From the NCBI RefSeq assembly GCF_902753875.1, contig NZ_CADDTS010000004.1:1-64000 (forward strand): a stretch of DNA of 64,000 bases. The letters are read 5' to 3'. The notes below the pieces were generated by a model. It had not been told where the DNA came from. It did no database searches and worked only from the letters and a program-made list of their open reading frames with translations. This DNA comes from Acinetobacter bouvetii (GTDB lineage: Bacteria > Pseudomonadota > Gammaproteobacteria > Pseudomonadales > Moraxellaceae). The position numbers and the translations under genes are program-made. Shown here piece after piece: positions 56,893 through 64,000 of the stretch; within the stretch, counting starts at the first letter, position 1, and every line of letters starts with the position of its first letter.

Positions 56893-57549
56893 ATGACTGA
56901 TGTGATTAAAGACCTAAGCGAACTGCGCTTAAGTTACCAAAAAGGGGAATTACACGAAACTCAGGTGGCGGAAACGCCACATCAGCAGTTTTTGAATTGG
57001 TTTAACCATGCTTTGGAAGCGAAACTGCATGAACCCTATGCCATGTCATTGGCAACGGCAAATGCGCAAGGGCGTCCACATGTGCGGACGGTCTTGTTGC
57101 GTGGTGCAACTGAAGCAGGTTATGACTTCTATACCAATTATGACAGTCAAAAAGGTCTGGATCTGGCGGAAAATCCTTATGCAGAGCTGCTGTTCTATTG
57201 GCCTGAGCAAGAACGTCAGATTCGTGTCGGTGGTCGGGTTGAGAAAATTTCTTTAGAGGAATCGACTGAGTATTATCATAAGCGTCCACGTGATAGCCAA
57301 ATTGCTGCACACATCAGCACTCCGCAAAGCGGCGTGATTGTCAGCCGAGAAGAGCTGCAAACACGTTTCCAGGCCTTGCAAGATCGGGTGACGGAAAAAG
57401 CGGTGCTGGCTAAACCGGTGTTCTGGGGAGGCTATCGTTTGCAACCGGACTATTATGAGTTTTGGCAAGGCCGTCCTAACCGTTTACATGACCGCCTGAG
57501 TTATGAAAGAATCGACGGTACATGGAAATTACAACGACTCATGCCTTAA
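56893..57549 (+). CDS. pdxH: Pyridoxine/pyridoxamine 5'-phosphate oxidase
   Basis: An FMN-dependent oxidase of 218 residues that makes pyridoxal 5'-phosphate. The N-terminus DLSELRLSYQKGELHETQ, the FMN-binding RTVLLRGATEAGYDFYTNYDSQKG and the C-terminal FWQGRPNRLHDRLSYERIDGTWKLQRLMP are family signatures. It lies in a tight run glmM-pdxH-recJ; its stop is directly followed by the recJ ATG. Confidence 0.97.
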   Translation: MTDVIKDLSELRLSYQKGELHETQVAETPHQQFLNWFNHALEAKLHEPYAMSLATANAQGRPHVRTVLLRGATEAGYDFYTNYDSQKGLDLAENPYAELLFYWPEQERQIRVGGRVEKISLEESTEYYHKRPRDSQIAAHISTPQSGVIVSREELQTRFQALQDRVTEKAVLAKPVFWGGYRLQPDYYEFWQGRPNRLHDRLSYERIDGTWKLQRLMP

Positions 57550-59253
57550 ATGCCTAAAACCCTGATTCAGCAACGCCCTTTGATTACACGCCCTGAAAAT
57601 TTTCAGGGCGTGTCGCCGTTTATTGCGCAAATTTTGGCGCGCCGTGGTGTGCAATCGGAACAAGAACTTGAGCTGAAACTCAAACATCTGCTCGCGCCGA
57701 GCATGAAAGGTTTGCAGCAGGCGATTGAGCTGATGGATCAGGCGATTGATCAGCACAAGAAAATCGTGATTGTTGGGGACTATGATGCAGATGGTGCAAC
57801 CAGTACAACACTCATGGTGCTGGCGCTGAGAGATATGGGCGCCCAAGTCGACTATCTGGTGCCTGACCGTTTTAAATATGGCTATGGCTTAACTCCGGCC
57901 ATCGCCGATTTGGCTTTTACCACCTATCAGCCAGATCTGCTGATTACAGTAGATAACGGGATTTCCAGTCATGCTGGGGTTGAACAGGCGCAAGCGCATG
58001 GTATGCAGGTGATTATTACTGATCATCACCTTACCACCAAAGCCACTCCGCCTGCGGAAGCGGTGGTCAATCCCAATCAGTTGGGCTGTGAATTTCCAAG
58101 TAAGGCCTTGGCCGGAGTAGGCGTGGCATTTTATTTGCTGGCCAATCTGTCGAGCTATCGGGCCAAATTGGGCAAATCAAGTGCGAAGGTCGCTCAGTAT
58201 CTCGATCTGGTGGCCTTAGGCACTTATGCCGATGTCGCCAGTCTGGATTATAACAACCGAATTTTGGTGGATGCGGGTGTGAAACGGATTCAGCAAAACC
58301 AGTGCCGTGCCGGGATCAGTGCCTTATTGGATATTGCAGGACGTGAGCCGGCTCAGCTCAAGGCACAAGACTTGGGGTTTGTGCTAGGTCCCCGGATTAA
58401 TGCGGCCGGACGGATGGAAACCATGGATATTGGCATTGAATGTCTGCTGGCGGCAGATCTGCAAACTGCTTATCCTTTGGCTCAACAATTGAATCAGCTG
58501 AATATCGAACGCCGTCAGGTGGAAAGCCAGATGAAGCAGGAGGCGCTCTCCGAACTGGCGCGACTGGAACTGGATCAGGAACATCTGCCTGCCGCCTTGA
58601 TTCTGTTTGAACCGCATTGGCATCAAGGTGTGATTGGGATTGTCGCTGGTCGTCTGAAAGAGCAGTTTCATCGTCCGAGTATTGTTTTTGCCCCAGATGA
58701 AGATGGCATTCATATTAAAGGTTCGGCTCGTTCCATAGAAGGTGTGCATATTCGTGATGCCATTGAACTGATTGCGGAACAGCATCCGCATTTGGTCAGT
58801 CATTTTGGCGGACATGCTGCAGCGGCAGGTTTGACCATTCAGAAACAGCATTTTGATGAATTTAAACTGGCTTTTGAACAACTGATTTCGAACATGGATG
58901 AGTCGCTGTTTTATGCCACCTTATGGACCGATGGAGAATTGCCAACAGCTCATTTTCAAATCGCAACCGTGGATTTTCTGCAGAATTTAACCCCATGGGG
59001 ACAAAAGTTTCCATCGCCCATTTTTGAAGGGGTGTTCAAAGTGCTGGATTACCGCTGGCTTAAGGAAATTCATTTAAAGCTGCGTTTGGCTTTGGATAAT
59101 GGTCAAATTGTGGAAGCCATTGCATTTAATGCCAAAGAAAAATTTGAATTTGATGCCATGCAGGACAAGGTGCGACTGGTCTATGAAATCGATAAAAATG
59201 AATTTAATGGCAATGTCAGTTTACAGCTGCGGATTCTCTATCTGGAACAATAG
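57550..59253 (+). CDS. recJ: Single-stranded-DNA exonuclease RecJ
   Basis: A 5'-3' ssDNA exonuclease of the DHH superfamily, 567 residues, acting in recombination and mismatch repair. The metal-binding motifs are GDYDADGATST (Asp 77/79/81), the DHH box ITDHHLTTK and the DHHA1-domain SHFGGHAAAAGLTI. The C-terminal OB-like region begins near ATLWTDGEL. The ATG directly abuts the pdxH stop, so translational coupling is likely. Confidence 0.97.
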   Translation: MPKTLIQQRPLITRPENFQGVSPFIAQILARRGVQSEQELELKLKHLLAPSMKGLQQAIELMDQAIDQHKKIVIVGDYDADGATSTTLMVLALRDMGAQVDYLVPDRFKYGYGLTPAIADLAFTTYQPDLLITVDNGISSHAGVEQAQAHGMQVIITDHHLTTKATPPAEAVVNPNQLGCEFPSKALAGVGVAFYLLANLSSYRAKLGKSSAKVAQYLDLVALGTYADVASLDYNNRILVDAGVKRIQQNQCRAGISALLDIAGREPAQLKAQDLGFVLGPRINAAGRMETMDIGIECLLAADLQTAYPLAQQLNQLNIERRQVESQMKQEALSELARLELDQEHLPAALILFEPHWHQGVIGIVAGRLKEQFHRPSIVFAPDEDGIHIKGSARSIEGVHIRDAIELIAEQHPHLVSHFGGHAAAAGLTIQKQHFDEFKLAFEQLISNMDESLFYATLWTDGELPTAHFQIATVDFLQNLTPWGQKFPSPIFEGVFKVLDYRWLKEIHLKLRLALDNGQIVEAIAFNAKEKFEFDAMQDKVRLVYEIDKNEFNGNVSLQLRILYLEQ

Positions 59254-59275
59254 GGGATTGTAAGTAGCCCTAAAG

Positions 59276-59305
59276 AAAAAAACCGCTCAGTTGAGCGGTT
59301 TTTTT
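59276..59305. terminator. Bidirectional intrinsic terminator
   Basis: AACCGCTCA (59281-59289) and TGAGCGGTT (59292-59300) around GT, with A-rich and T-rich flanks. It sits between convergent recJ and the porin gene. Confidence 0.92.
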
Positions 59306-59326
59306 GTGGAGTAATACTCGGCTTGA

Positions 59327-60115
59327 TTAGAAGCGGTATTTACCAGCGACACCGAATGAATTGTAATCGTTGTTACCGACTTCACCAAAACCTACACGAC
59401 CTTCAAGGCTGACTTGCGGAGTAAAGAATTTACGCGCATTAATGCCGAATTCGCTTTGGTCAGTCAAATCGTTGTTGTAGTAATCTGCACCCACGCTGAC
59501 TGTTTTATCAATGAAGTAGTCGGCAGCAAGATTGTATTCATCAAGATCACCAAATGATGCACCTGCTTCCAGGTTGATGTCTTTACCATTCGCTAACTGA
59601 GTAACGTATTTAGCACGAACAGTTGGATCTACACCATCATCTTTGTCGTTGTCATAACCTTTTACACCAGCGGCAATTAACAAGCCCGGTGCTGGAAGGT
59701 AACCGACTTCAGCTGAATAATAAGTGGTATCAAAGTCATGTTTTTGACCCAGTACATCACGGTATTCAGTGTTGTTACGGCTGACATCACCACCTAAATA
59801 GAAATCTGAGTTTGGAATATAGAATTCAGCACCTACACCATAGGTATTGTCATCTACATCACCACGGTCAGCAAATGTTGCGTGAGCATTGACGTTGCTG
59901 GCACGGTCAAGGAATGCTGCTTCTGCAAGTGGAGCATTACGCGTTTGAACCGGGTTGAAGTAATAAGTACCATCTACACCCAAAGCACTACCTGAACCAC
60001 CATTATCAGGATCGATATAAGAAGCTGATGCACCAACTTCGGCTTGGTATGCGTTTGCTGTACCTGTGACTGCTAAAGCAGAAAGAAGTGCTGAAGCAAT
60101 GGCTAATTTTTTCAT
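59327..60115 (-). CDS. Putative outer-membrane porin (Acinetobacter 'putative porin' type)
   Basis: A 262-residue protein with a signal peptide (cleaved after TANA, residue 22). It is a regular beta-strand barrel ending in an aromatic residue (GVAGKYRF). The block YFNPVQTRNAPLAEAAFLDR recurs in the neighbouring paralogue as YFNPVATKNTPLNEAAFLGH, and alternating Asp/Gly turns are typical. The family is widespread in Acinetobacter; solute specificity is unknown. The region 60116-60380 upstream is AT-rich and should contain its promoter, but I cannot place it. Confidence 0.8.
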   Translation of the reverse strand: MKKLAIASALLSALAVTGTANAYQAEVGASASYIDPDNGGSGSALGVDGTYYFNPVQTRNAPLAEAAFLDRASNVNAHATFADRGDVDDNTYGVGAEFYIPNSDFYLGGDVSRNNTEYRDVLGQKHDFDTTYYSAEVGYLPAPGLLIAAGVKGYDNDKDDGVDPTVRAKYVTQLANGKDINLEAGASFGDLDEYNLAADYFIDKTVSVGADYYNNDLTDQSEFGINARKFFTPQVSLEGRVGFGEVGNNDYNSFGVAGKYRF

Positions 60116-60380
60116 GGATACTTCCCCTCAAATTATGGTTAAAAATAATACATTTTTTGTTACAACTTTTAGTCTAGAGTAAAATGAAATTTGGTCAACC
60201 TGTCTCAGGTTACAGAAATGTGTCCAGCGTAAGATTATGTAATTTGTTTTTTATAAATTACTGAATATTAATAATTTATTTTAATGTTTTGTTTTATTAA
60301 AATTGTGGATTGTTTATGGATTTAGATGAATTTTTAATAAAAAATTAAGTATTTTGTAACATACTAATAAGTTAAAAATA

Positions 60381-60411
60381 AAAAAACACCCTTAGCAAAG
60401 AGTGCTTTTTA
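60381..60411 (-). terminator. Probable terminator of the second porin gene
   Basis: On the minus strand AGCACTC and GGGTGTT pair with one G-T pair and are followed by a run of T (plus-strand A run at 60381-60387). Confidence 0.55.
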
Positions 60412-60439
60412 TCGACGATTTTCAGTACTTTTCTTTTAT

Positions 60440-61260
60440 TTAGAAACGATAGCTTGCGTTAATGTTGAAGGACTGAACATCATCACCAAAACCGACTTCA
60501 CCACCCAATGCAAAATTAGAATTAATGAAATATTTAGAACGAATCGAGAAGAAATTCACATCATCTTTGCCATCATCCTGAATGTTATAAGCAGCCCCTA
60601 AGCTAAACGCCTGGTCAAAATAATAGTCCGCGCCAATAGTCACGTCATCGATATCACCAAAGCTACCGTCCGCTTCCAAGTTTAAAAATTGACCTTGGCC
60701 CATCGGTGCGACATATTTAGCCCGGACTGCAAAGCTATTGTCATCATCCTGATCCCCTTGATAACCGTCAATACCTGCAGCCAGTAGCAGGTTGGATAAA
60801 GGCATAAAACCGACTAGGGCTTTATAATTGGTGCGATCATCATCTTCATCTGAAACTTTAAAGCCATTTACTTTGGTTTCTACATTGGATTGGTCAAAGC
60901 CAAGTTCAGCATTGAAATAAAATTGTTCCACAAAGTATTCGATTCCACCAGTCAGTGCGTGCGACCCTCAGCTTGCAATGTTCTACCTAGAATTTGAAAG
61001 TCCGGACTTTCGGTAAATATGTAATTATAGCCAAGGTAAGCATTGCTGTTATGGCCCAAGAATGCGGCTTCATTTAAGGGTGTATTTTTTGTTGCCACTG
61101 GGTTGAAATAGAAGGTGCCCTGTATTTCTGTAAGCGTCACAGTATCGACATTATTATTGTTTACATCGATATAGGTGAAGCCCCCATCAAGTTGCGCATT
61201 ATAAGCAAAACTTGAAGATGCAATTGCAGCAAGACCGAGTGCCAAAAGTGTGCGTTTCAT
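60440..61260 (-). pseudogene. Frameshifted second porin paralogue
   Basis: The N-terminal part starts at 61260 with a signal peptide (MKRTLLALGLAAIASSSFA) and runs to a stop at 60952-60954. The C-terminal part continues in another frame to 60440 and ends GDDVQSFNINASYRF. Joined by one extra base near 60955-60970, the reading becomes ...EGSHALTGGIEYFVEQFYFNAELGF, which aligns with NTYGVGAEFYIPNSDFYLGGDV of the intact neighbour. The joined protein would be about 273 residues against 262. A single-base deletion is the simplest explanation; a sequencing error or phase variation is also possible. It is a tandem duplicate of the gene at 59327. Confidence 0.8.
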
Positions 61261-61441
61261 AAAAACCCCAAAGCTTATTGTTGTAAGAAAATTGTAATAA
61301 TGTTTAAAAAGCATGCACATTGTTGATAAAAAAGCCATTTTAGTCAACGCTTATTAGCGCATTGCCCTCTAAAACTGCATCGCTGCACTGTGTTATAATT
61401 GCTGGCTATTTAAGCCAATATTCTGATTGAGAGACATTCAC

Positions 61442-62537
61442 GTGGAAATTAATCCTTATCTAAACCAATTAAAAGACTTAAACGACCGTGGTCTGACACT
61501 ACGGGGGTATCTTTGACTACGATCTGAAAAAAGAGCGTTTAGAAGAGGTTCTTCGTGAACTGGAAGATCCGGCGATCTGGAATGACCAAAGCCGTGCGCA
61601 AGCTATGGCCAAGGAAAAAGGTGAGCTTGAAAACGTTATTAATGTTTTAGAAGGTTTGGCGACACAGTTAGATGATGCACAGGCGATGCTTGATCTTGCT
61701 GTAGAAGCCGATGATGAAAGTTTGCTGGTGGATGTACAAGGCGAACTCGATTCTGCCGAAGCTGAACTGGCTAAACTTGAATTCCGCCGTATGTTCAGTA
61801 ATCCAATGGATCCAAATCCATGTTATGTGGAAATTCAGGCTGGTTCAGGCGGTACAGAGGCACAGGACTGGGCGTCTATGCTGCTTCGTATGTACTTGCG
61901 TTGGATTGAACGTCACGGTTTTAAAGCCGAAGTGATGGAAGAATCAGACGGTGATGTGGCCGGGATTAAATCGGCAACGATTCGTGTAGAAGGTGAATAT
62001 GCCTATGGTTGGTTGCGTACCGAATCAGGCGTTCACCGTTTAGTGCGTAAGTCTCCGTTTGACTCGGGGAATCGTCGTCATACGTCGTTCTCTGCGGTGT
62101 TTGTATCGCCTGAAGTCGATGACAACATTGAAATTGACATCAACCCGGCAGATGTCCGTACCGATACTTACCGTGCATCCGGTGCCGGTGGTCAGCACAT
62201 TAACAAAACCGATTCTGCGGTACGTTTAACGCACGCACCGACCGGTATTGTCGTGGCCTGTCAGAACCAGCGTTCGCAACACGCCAACCGTGACCATGCC
62301 TGGAAACAGTTACGTGCAAAATTGTACGAACTTGAAATGCAAAAACGTAATGATGCGGCGAAGGCACTGGAAGATACCAAGTCCGATATCGGTTGGGGCA
62401 GCCAGATTCGTTCCTATGTACTAGATGATTCACGGATTAAGGACTTGCGTACCAGTGTGGAAAGTTCCAACACCGGTGCAGTGCTAGACGGTGATCTGGA
62501 TAAATTTATTGAAGCCAGCTTAAAGCAAGGTCTTTAA
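61442..62537 (+). CDS. prfB: Peptide chain release factor 2, with programmed +1 frameshift
   Basis: Terminates translation at UGA and UAA. The coding sequence is 61442-61513 joined to 61515-62537, giving 364 residues. The first 24 codons begin with GTG ([22 protein letters not shown]) and end at CTT before an in-frame TGA at 61514-61516. Slipping one base forward on CTT-T continues as [13 protein letters not shown]. The RF2 anticodon tripeptide is SPF (in RKSPFDSG), and the catalytic GGQ is in [15 protein letters not shown]. An internal start at 61605 is not the true one. Confidence 0.96.
61502..61517 (+). promoter_or_regulatory. prfB autoregulatory frameshift site
   Basis: CGGGGGTAT CTT TGA C: the G-rich stretch is a Shine-Dalgarno-like stimulator just upstream of the slippery CTT and the poorly read TGA-C stop. 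When RF2 is scarce, ribosomes shift +1 and complete RF2; when it is plentiful they stop. This is the classic arrangement, although the usual AGGGGG is CGGGGG here. Confidence 0.95.
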
Positions 62538-62580
62538 TTTAAATTTTTTTTAAAAACAAAGCTCTGTGGGTATTTTGAAA

Positions 62581-62632
62581 ATATATCTAAAATAATCGAT
62601 ATTAAAATCGAAAAAATACGATATATTAGATT
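62581..62632 (+). promoter_or_regulatory. Candidate operator region for the ArsR regulator
   Basis: An AT-rich segment with repeated CGATAT (in AATCGATATT at 62594-62603 and TACGATATAT at 62617-62626) and flanking ATCTAA (62585-62590) / TTAGAT (62626-62631). ArsR-family sites are such AT-rich imperfect inverted repeats. It ends about 60 bases before the regulator. Confidence 0.4.
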
Positions 62633-62693
62633 CAACATGCTGAATAGAGCTTTTTCATTCATTTTTTAATGTTTAATTCAACGTGTCTGAACT

Positions 62694-62993
62694 ATGGATA
62701 TCGATTTAATTTTTAAAGCCTTAGCCAATCCGACCCGGCGTCAAATTTTGGAATGGCTGAAAAATCCTGAACAGTTCTTGTCAGAAGAGCAGTGCGGGGG
62801 CTTTAATCGTGGTGTGTGTGCAGGTAATATCGAGAAACTCGGTCAGGTCTCACAATCGACCATGTCAAATCATTTGTCCGTTTTACAGCAGGCAGGTTTA
62901 ATTCAGGCGGAAAAATATGGTCAATGGTCGTATTTTTCCCGCAATGAAGCTCTGATTCAGCAATATATTGATTATCTAAAAAACTCACTGTAA
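62694..62993 (+). CDS. ArsR-family transcriptional regulator
   Basis: A 99-residue winged-helix repressor. IFKALANPTRRQILEWLKN starts the fold and VSQSTMSNHLSVLQQAGLIQAEKYGQWSYFSRN is the recognition helix and wing. The usual metal-binding ELCVCDL motif is absent. Two Cys, C35 and C42, occur in EEQCGGFNRGVCAGN, so a thiol-based redox or electrophile switch is possible. The old-yellow-enzyme gene follows 44 bases downstream and is the probable target. Confidence 0.88.
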   Translation: MDIDLIFKALANPTRRQILEWLKNPEQFLSEEQCGGFNRGVCAGNIEKLGQVSQSTMSNHLSVLQQAGLIQAEKYGQWSYFSRNEALIQQYIDYLKNSL

Positions 62994-63037
62994 ATCAAAA
63001 TATGAAGTAATTTACAGCCTGAGTGAAGAGGCAGAAT

Positions 63038-64000
63038 ATGGCTGAATTCTCTACCCCCTTGTCAATGGGCGATTTAAAACTTAAAAATCGTGTGATCATG
63101 GCTCCCCTGACACGCAGTCGTGCAACGGCTGACCGTGTTCCTACACCCATGATGGCTGAATACTACGCACAGCGTGCAAGTAGCGGTTTAATCATTTCCG
63201 AAGCAACAGTGATTTCTGAAGAAGCCAATGGCTACTTAAATACGCCAGGATTATTCACAGACGCACAAACACAAGGCTGGAAGCAGGTCACTGAGGCCGT
63301 GCATGCCAAAGACGGTCTGATTGTTGCGCAGTTATGGCATGTGGGTCGGGTTTCGCATCCGGATTTGCTGGAGGGTGAAACTCCGGTTTCGGCTAGTGCC
63401 GTACAGCAGGCGGGTTATGTCAGTTTGTTGCGTCCAAAACGTGAATATGTGGTGCCACGTCCACTGAAAATATCAGAAATTCAAGCCATTACCGAGCAAT
63501 ATAAACAGGCGGCGATTCGCGCCAAAGCCGCGGGTTTTGACGGTGTGGAATTGCATGCGGCGAATGGTTATCTGATTGACCAGTTCTTGCAAAGCAAAAC
63601 AAATTTGCGTGAAGATGAATACGGCGGATCCGTTGAAAACCGTGCCCGTTTCTTATTAGAAGTGGTGGATGCGCTGATTGAAGTCTGGGGTGCAGGTCGT
63701 GTGGGTGTGCATCTGGCACCGCGTGGCGATGAACATGATATGGGGGATGCCAATCCTAAAGAAACCTTTGGTTATGTACTGGAGGAGCTGGGTAAACGTA
63801 AGATTGCTTTCTTCTTTACCCGTGAATATCTGGCTGAGGACAGCATCAGCGACTATATGAAACAGCGCTCAGGCGGTGTGCCTTATATTGCCAATATGCG
63901 TTTGAGCCGTGAGGATGCAATGGATTTATTGCAATCGGGTCAAGCCGATGCAGTGTCTTTTGGTAAGGCCTATATTGCAAATCCGGATCTTTATGAACGC
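63038..64000 (+). CDS. Old-yellow-enzyme NADH:flavin oxidoreductase (partial, 3' end outside)
   Basis: The reading frame is open from ATG 63038 to the window edge (321 codons). It encodes an FMN-binding TIM barrel of the alkene reductase (NemA/OYE) family. LKNRVIMAPLTRSRA opens it, VAQLWHVGRVSHP carries the substrate His region, and GVELHAANGYLIDQFLQSKTNLREDEYGGSVENRARF holds the catalytic HxxN and signature. SFGKAYIANPDLYER near the end fits the last strand; about 30-40 residues are missing. It probably reduces electrophilic enones or nitro compounds under control of the adjacent ArsR protein. Confidence 0.92.
   Translation, partial: MAEFSTPLSMGDLKLKNRVIMAPLTRSRATADRVPTPMMAEYYAQRASSGLIISEATVISEEANGYLNTPGLFTDAQTQGWKQVTEAVHAKDGLIVAQLWHVGRVSHPDLLEGETPVSASAVQQAGYVSLLRPKREYVVPRPLKISEIQAITEQYKQAAIRAKAAGFDGVELHAANGYLIDQFLQSKTNLREDEYGGSVENRARFLLEVVDALIEVWGAGRVGVHLAPRGDEHDMGDANPKETFGYVLEELGKRKIAFFFTREYLAEDSISDYMKQRSGGVPYIANMRLSREDAMDLLQSGQADAVSFGKAYIANPDLYER

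Noticed and set aside
60440..60931. Separate 163-residue porin gene
   Set aside because: It lacks a signal peptide and is the continuation of the 61260 gene in another frame.
61605..62537. RF2 as a 310-residue gene starting at an internal ATG
   Set aside because: The real N-terminus is encoded from GTG 61442 through a programmed frameshift.

Overview
The window is chromosomal DNA from a gammaproteobacterium, almost certainly an Acinetobacter. The grounds are the moderate-to-low GC content and several characteristic neighbourhoods: argS with a SPOR protein, yqiA-parE, crc-pyrE, a shortened division cluster murG-murC-ddl-ftsQ-ftsA-ftsZ-lpxC, dciA with an M23 peptidase, aceE-aceF, and paralogous 'putative porin' genes of the Acinetobacter type. 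I see no rRNA, tRNA, CRISPR or prophage. The only mobile-element trace is the 3' end of an IS30-type transposase at the left edge.

Layout. 1-5.6 kb: IS30 remnant, periplasmic catalase with an ankyrin partner (katB-ankB type), pncB, a two-domain rhodanese overlapping psd, then a dense cluster of palindromic repeats. 5.8-11.6 kb, mostly minus strand: SPOR protein, argS, then DUF2798, DUF445, lipoprotein and DUF924 genes. 11.8-18.1 kb: gshA-dsbB, an alpha/beta hydrolase, yqiA-parE. 18.4-29.7 kb is more accessory: an AT-rich unknown gene, a PAT-like acetyltransferase, a Tsx-like porin, an HPF-like protein, an ankyrin/MetA-like/DsbD/GST cluster, a diguanylate cyclase, azoR, an esterase and a DUF2147 protein. 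29.7-33.4 kb: ArsC-like protein, a candidate small RNA, crc, pyrE, a 790-base AT-rich gap and a MarR regulator. 33.7-46.4 kb: DUF3565 and an unknown secreted protein, gshB, the wall/division cluster through lpxC, dciA and an M23 peptidase. 46.6-51.4 kb: the E1 and E2 genes of pyruvate dehydrogenase. 51.6-64 kb: a yybP-ykoY manganese riboswitch before a UPF0016 exporter gene, a diiron MBL protein, YkgJ, guaB, glmM, pdxH-recJ, two porin paralogues (one frameshifted), prfB with its programmed frameshift, and an ArsR regulator before an old-yellow-enzyme gene cut by the window edge.

Themes. Redox and thiol homeostasis recurs: catalase, gshA, gshB, DsbB, DsbD, GST, azoR, ArsC-like protein, OYE. 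Envelope and wall synthesis recurs too: psd, murG/murC/ddl, glmM, lpxC, M23 and porins.

The most interesting unexplained element is a candidate minus-strand small RNA just downstream of crc (about 30312-30470). It ends in a clear intrinsic terminator and carries eight GGA motifs, six of them AGGA, in about 125 bases. That is the signature of CsrA/RsmA-sequestering RNAs.
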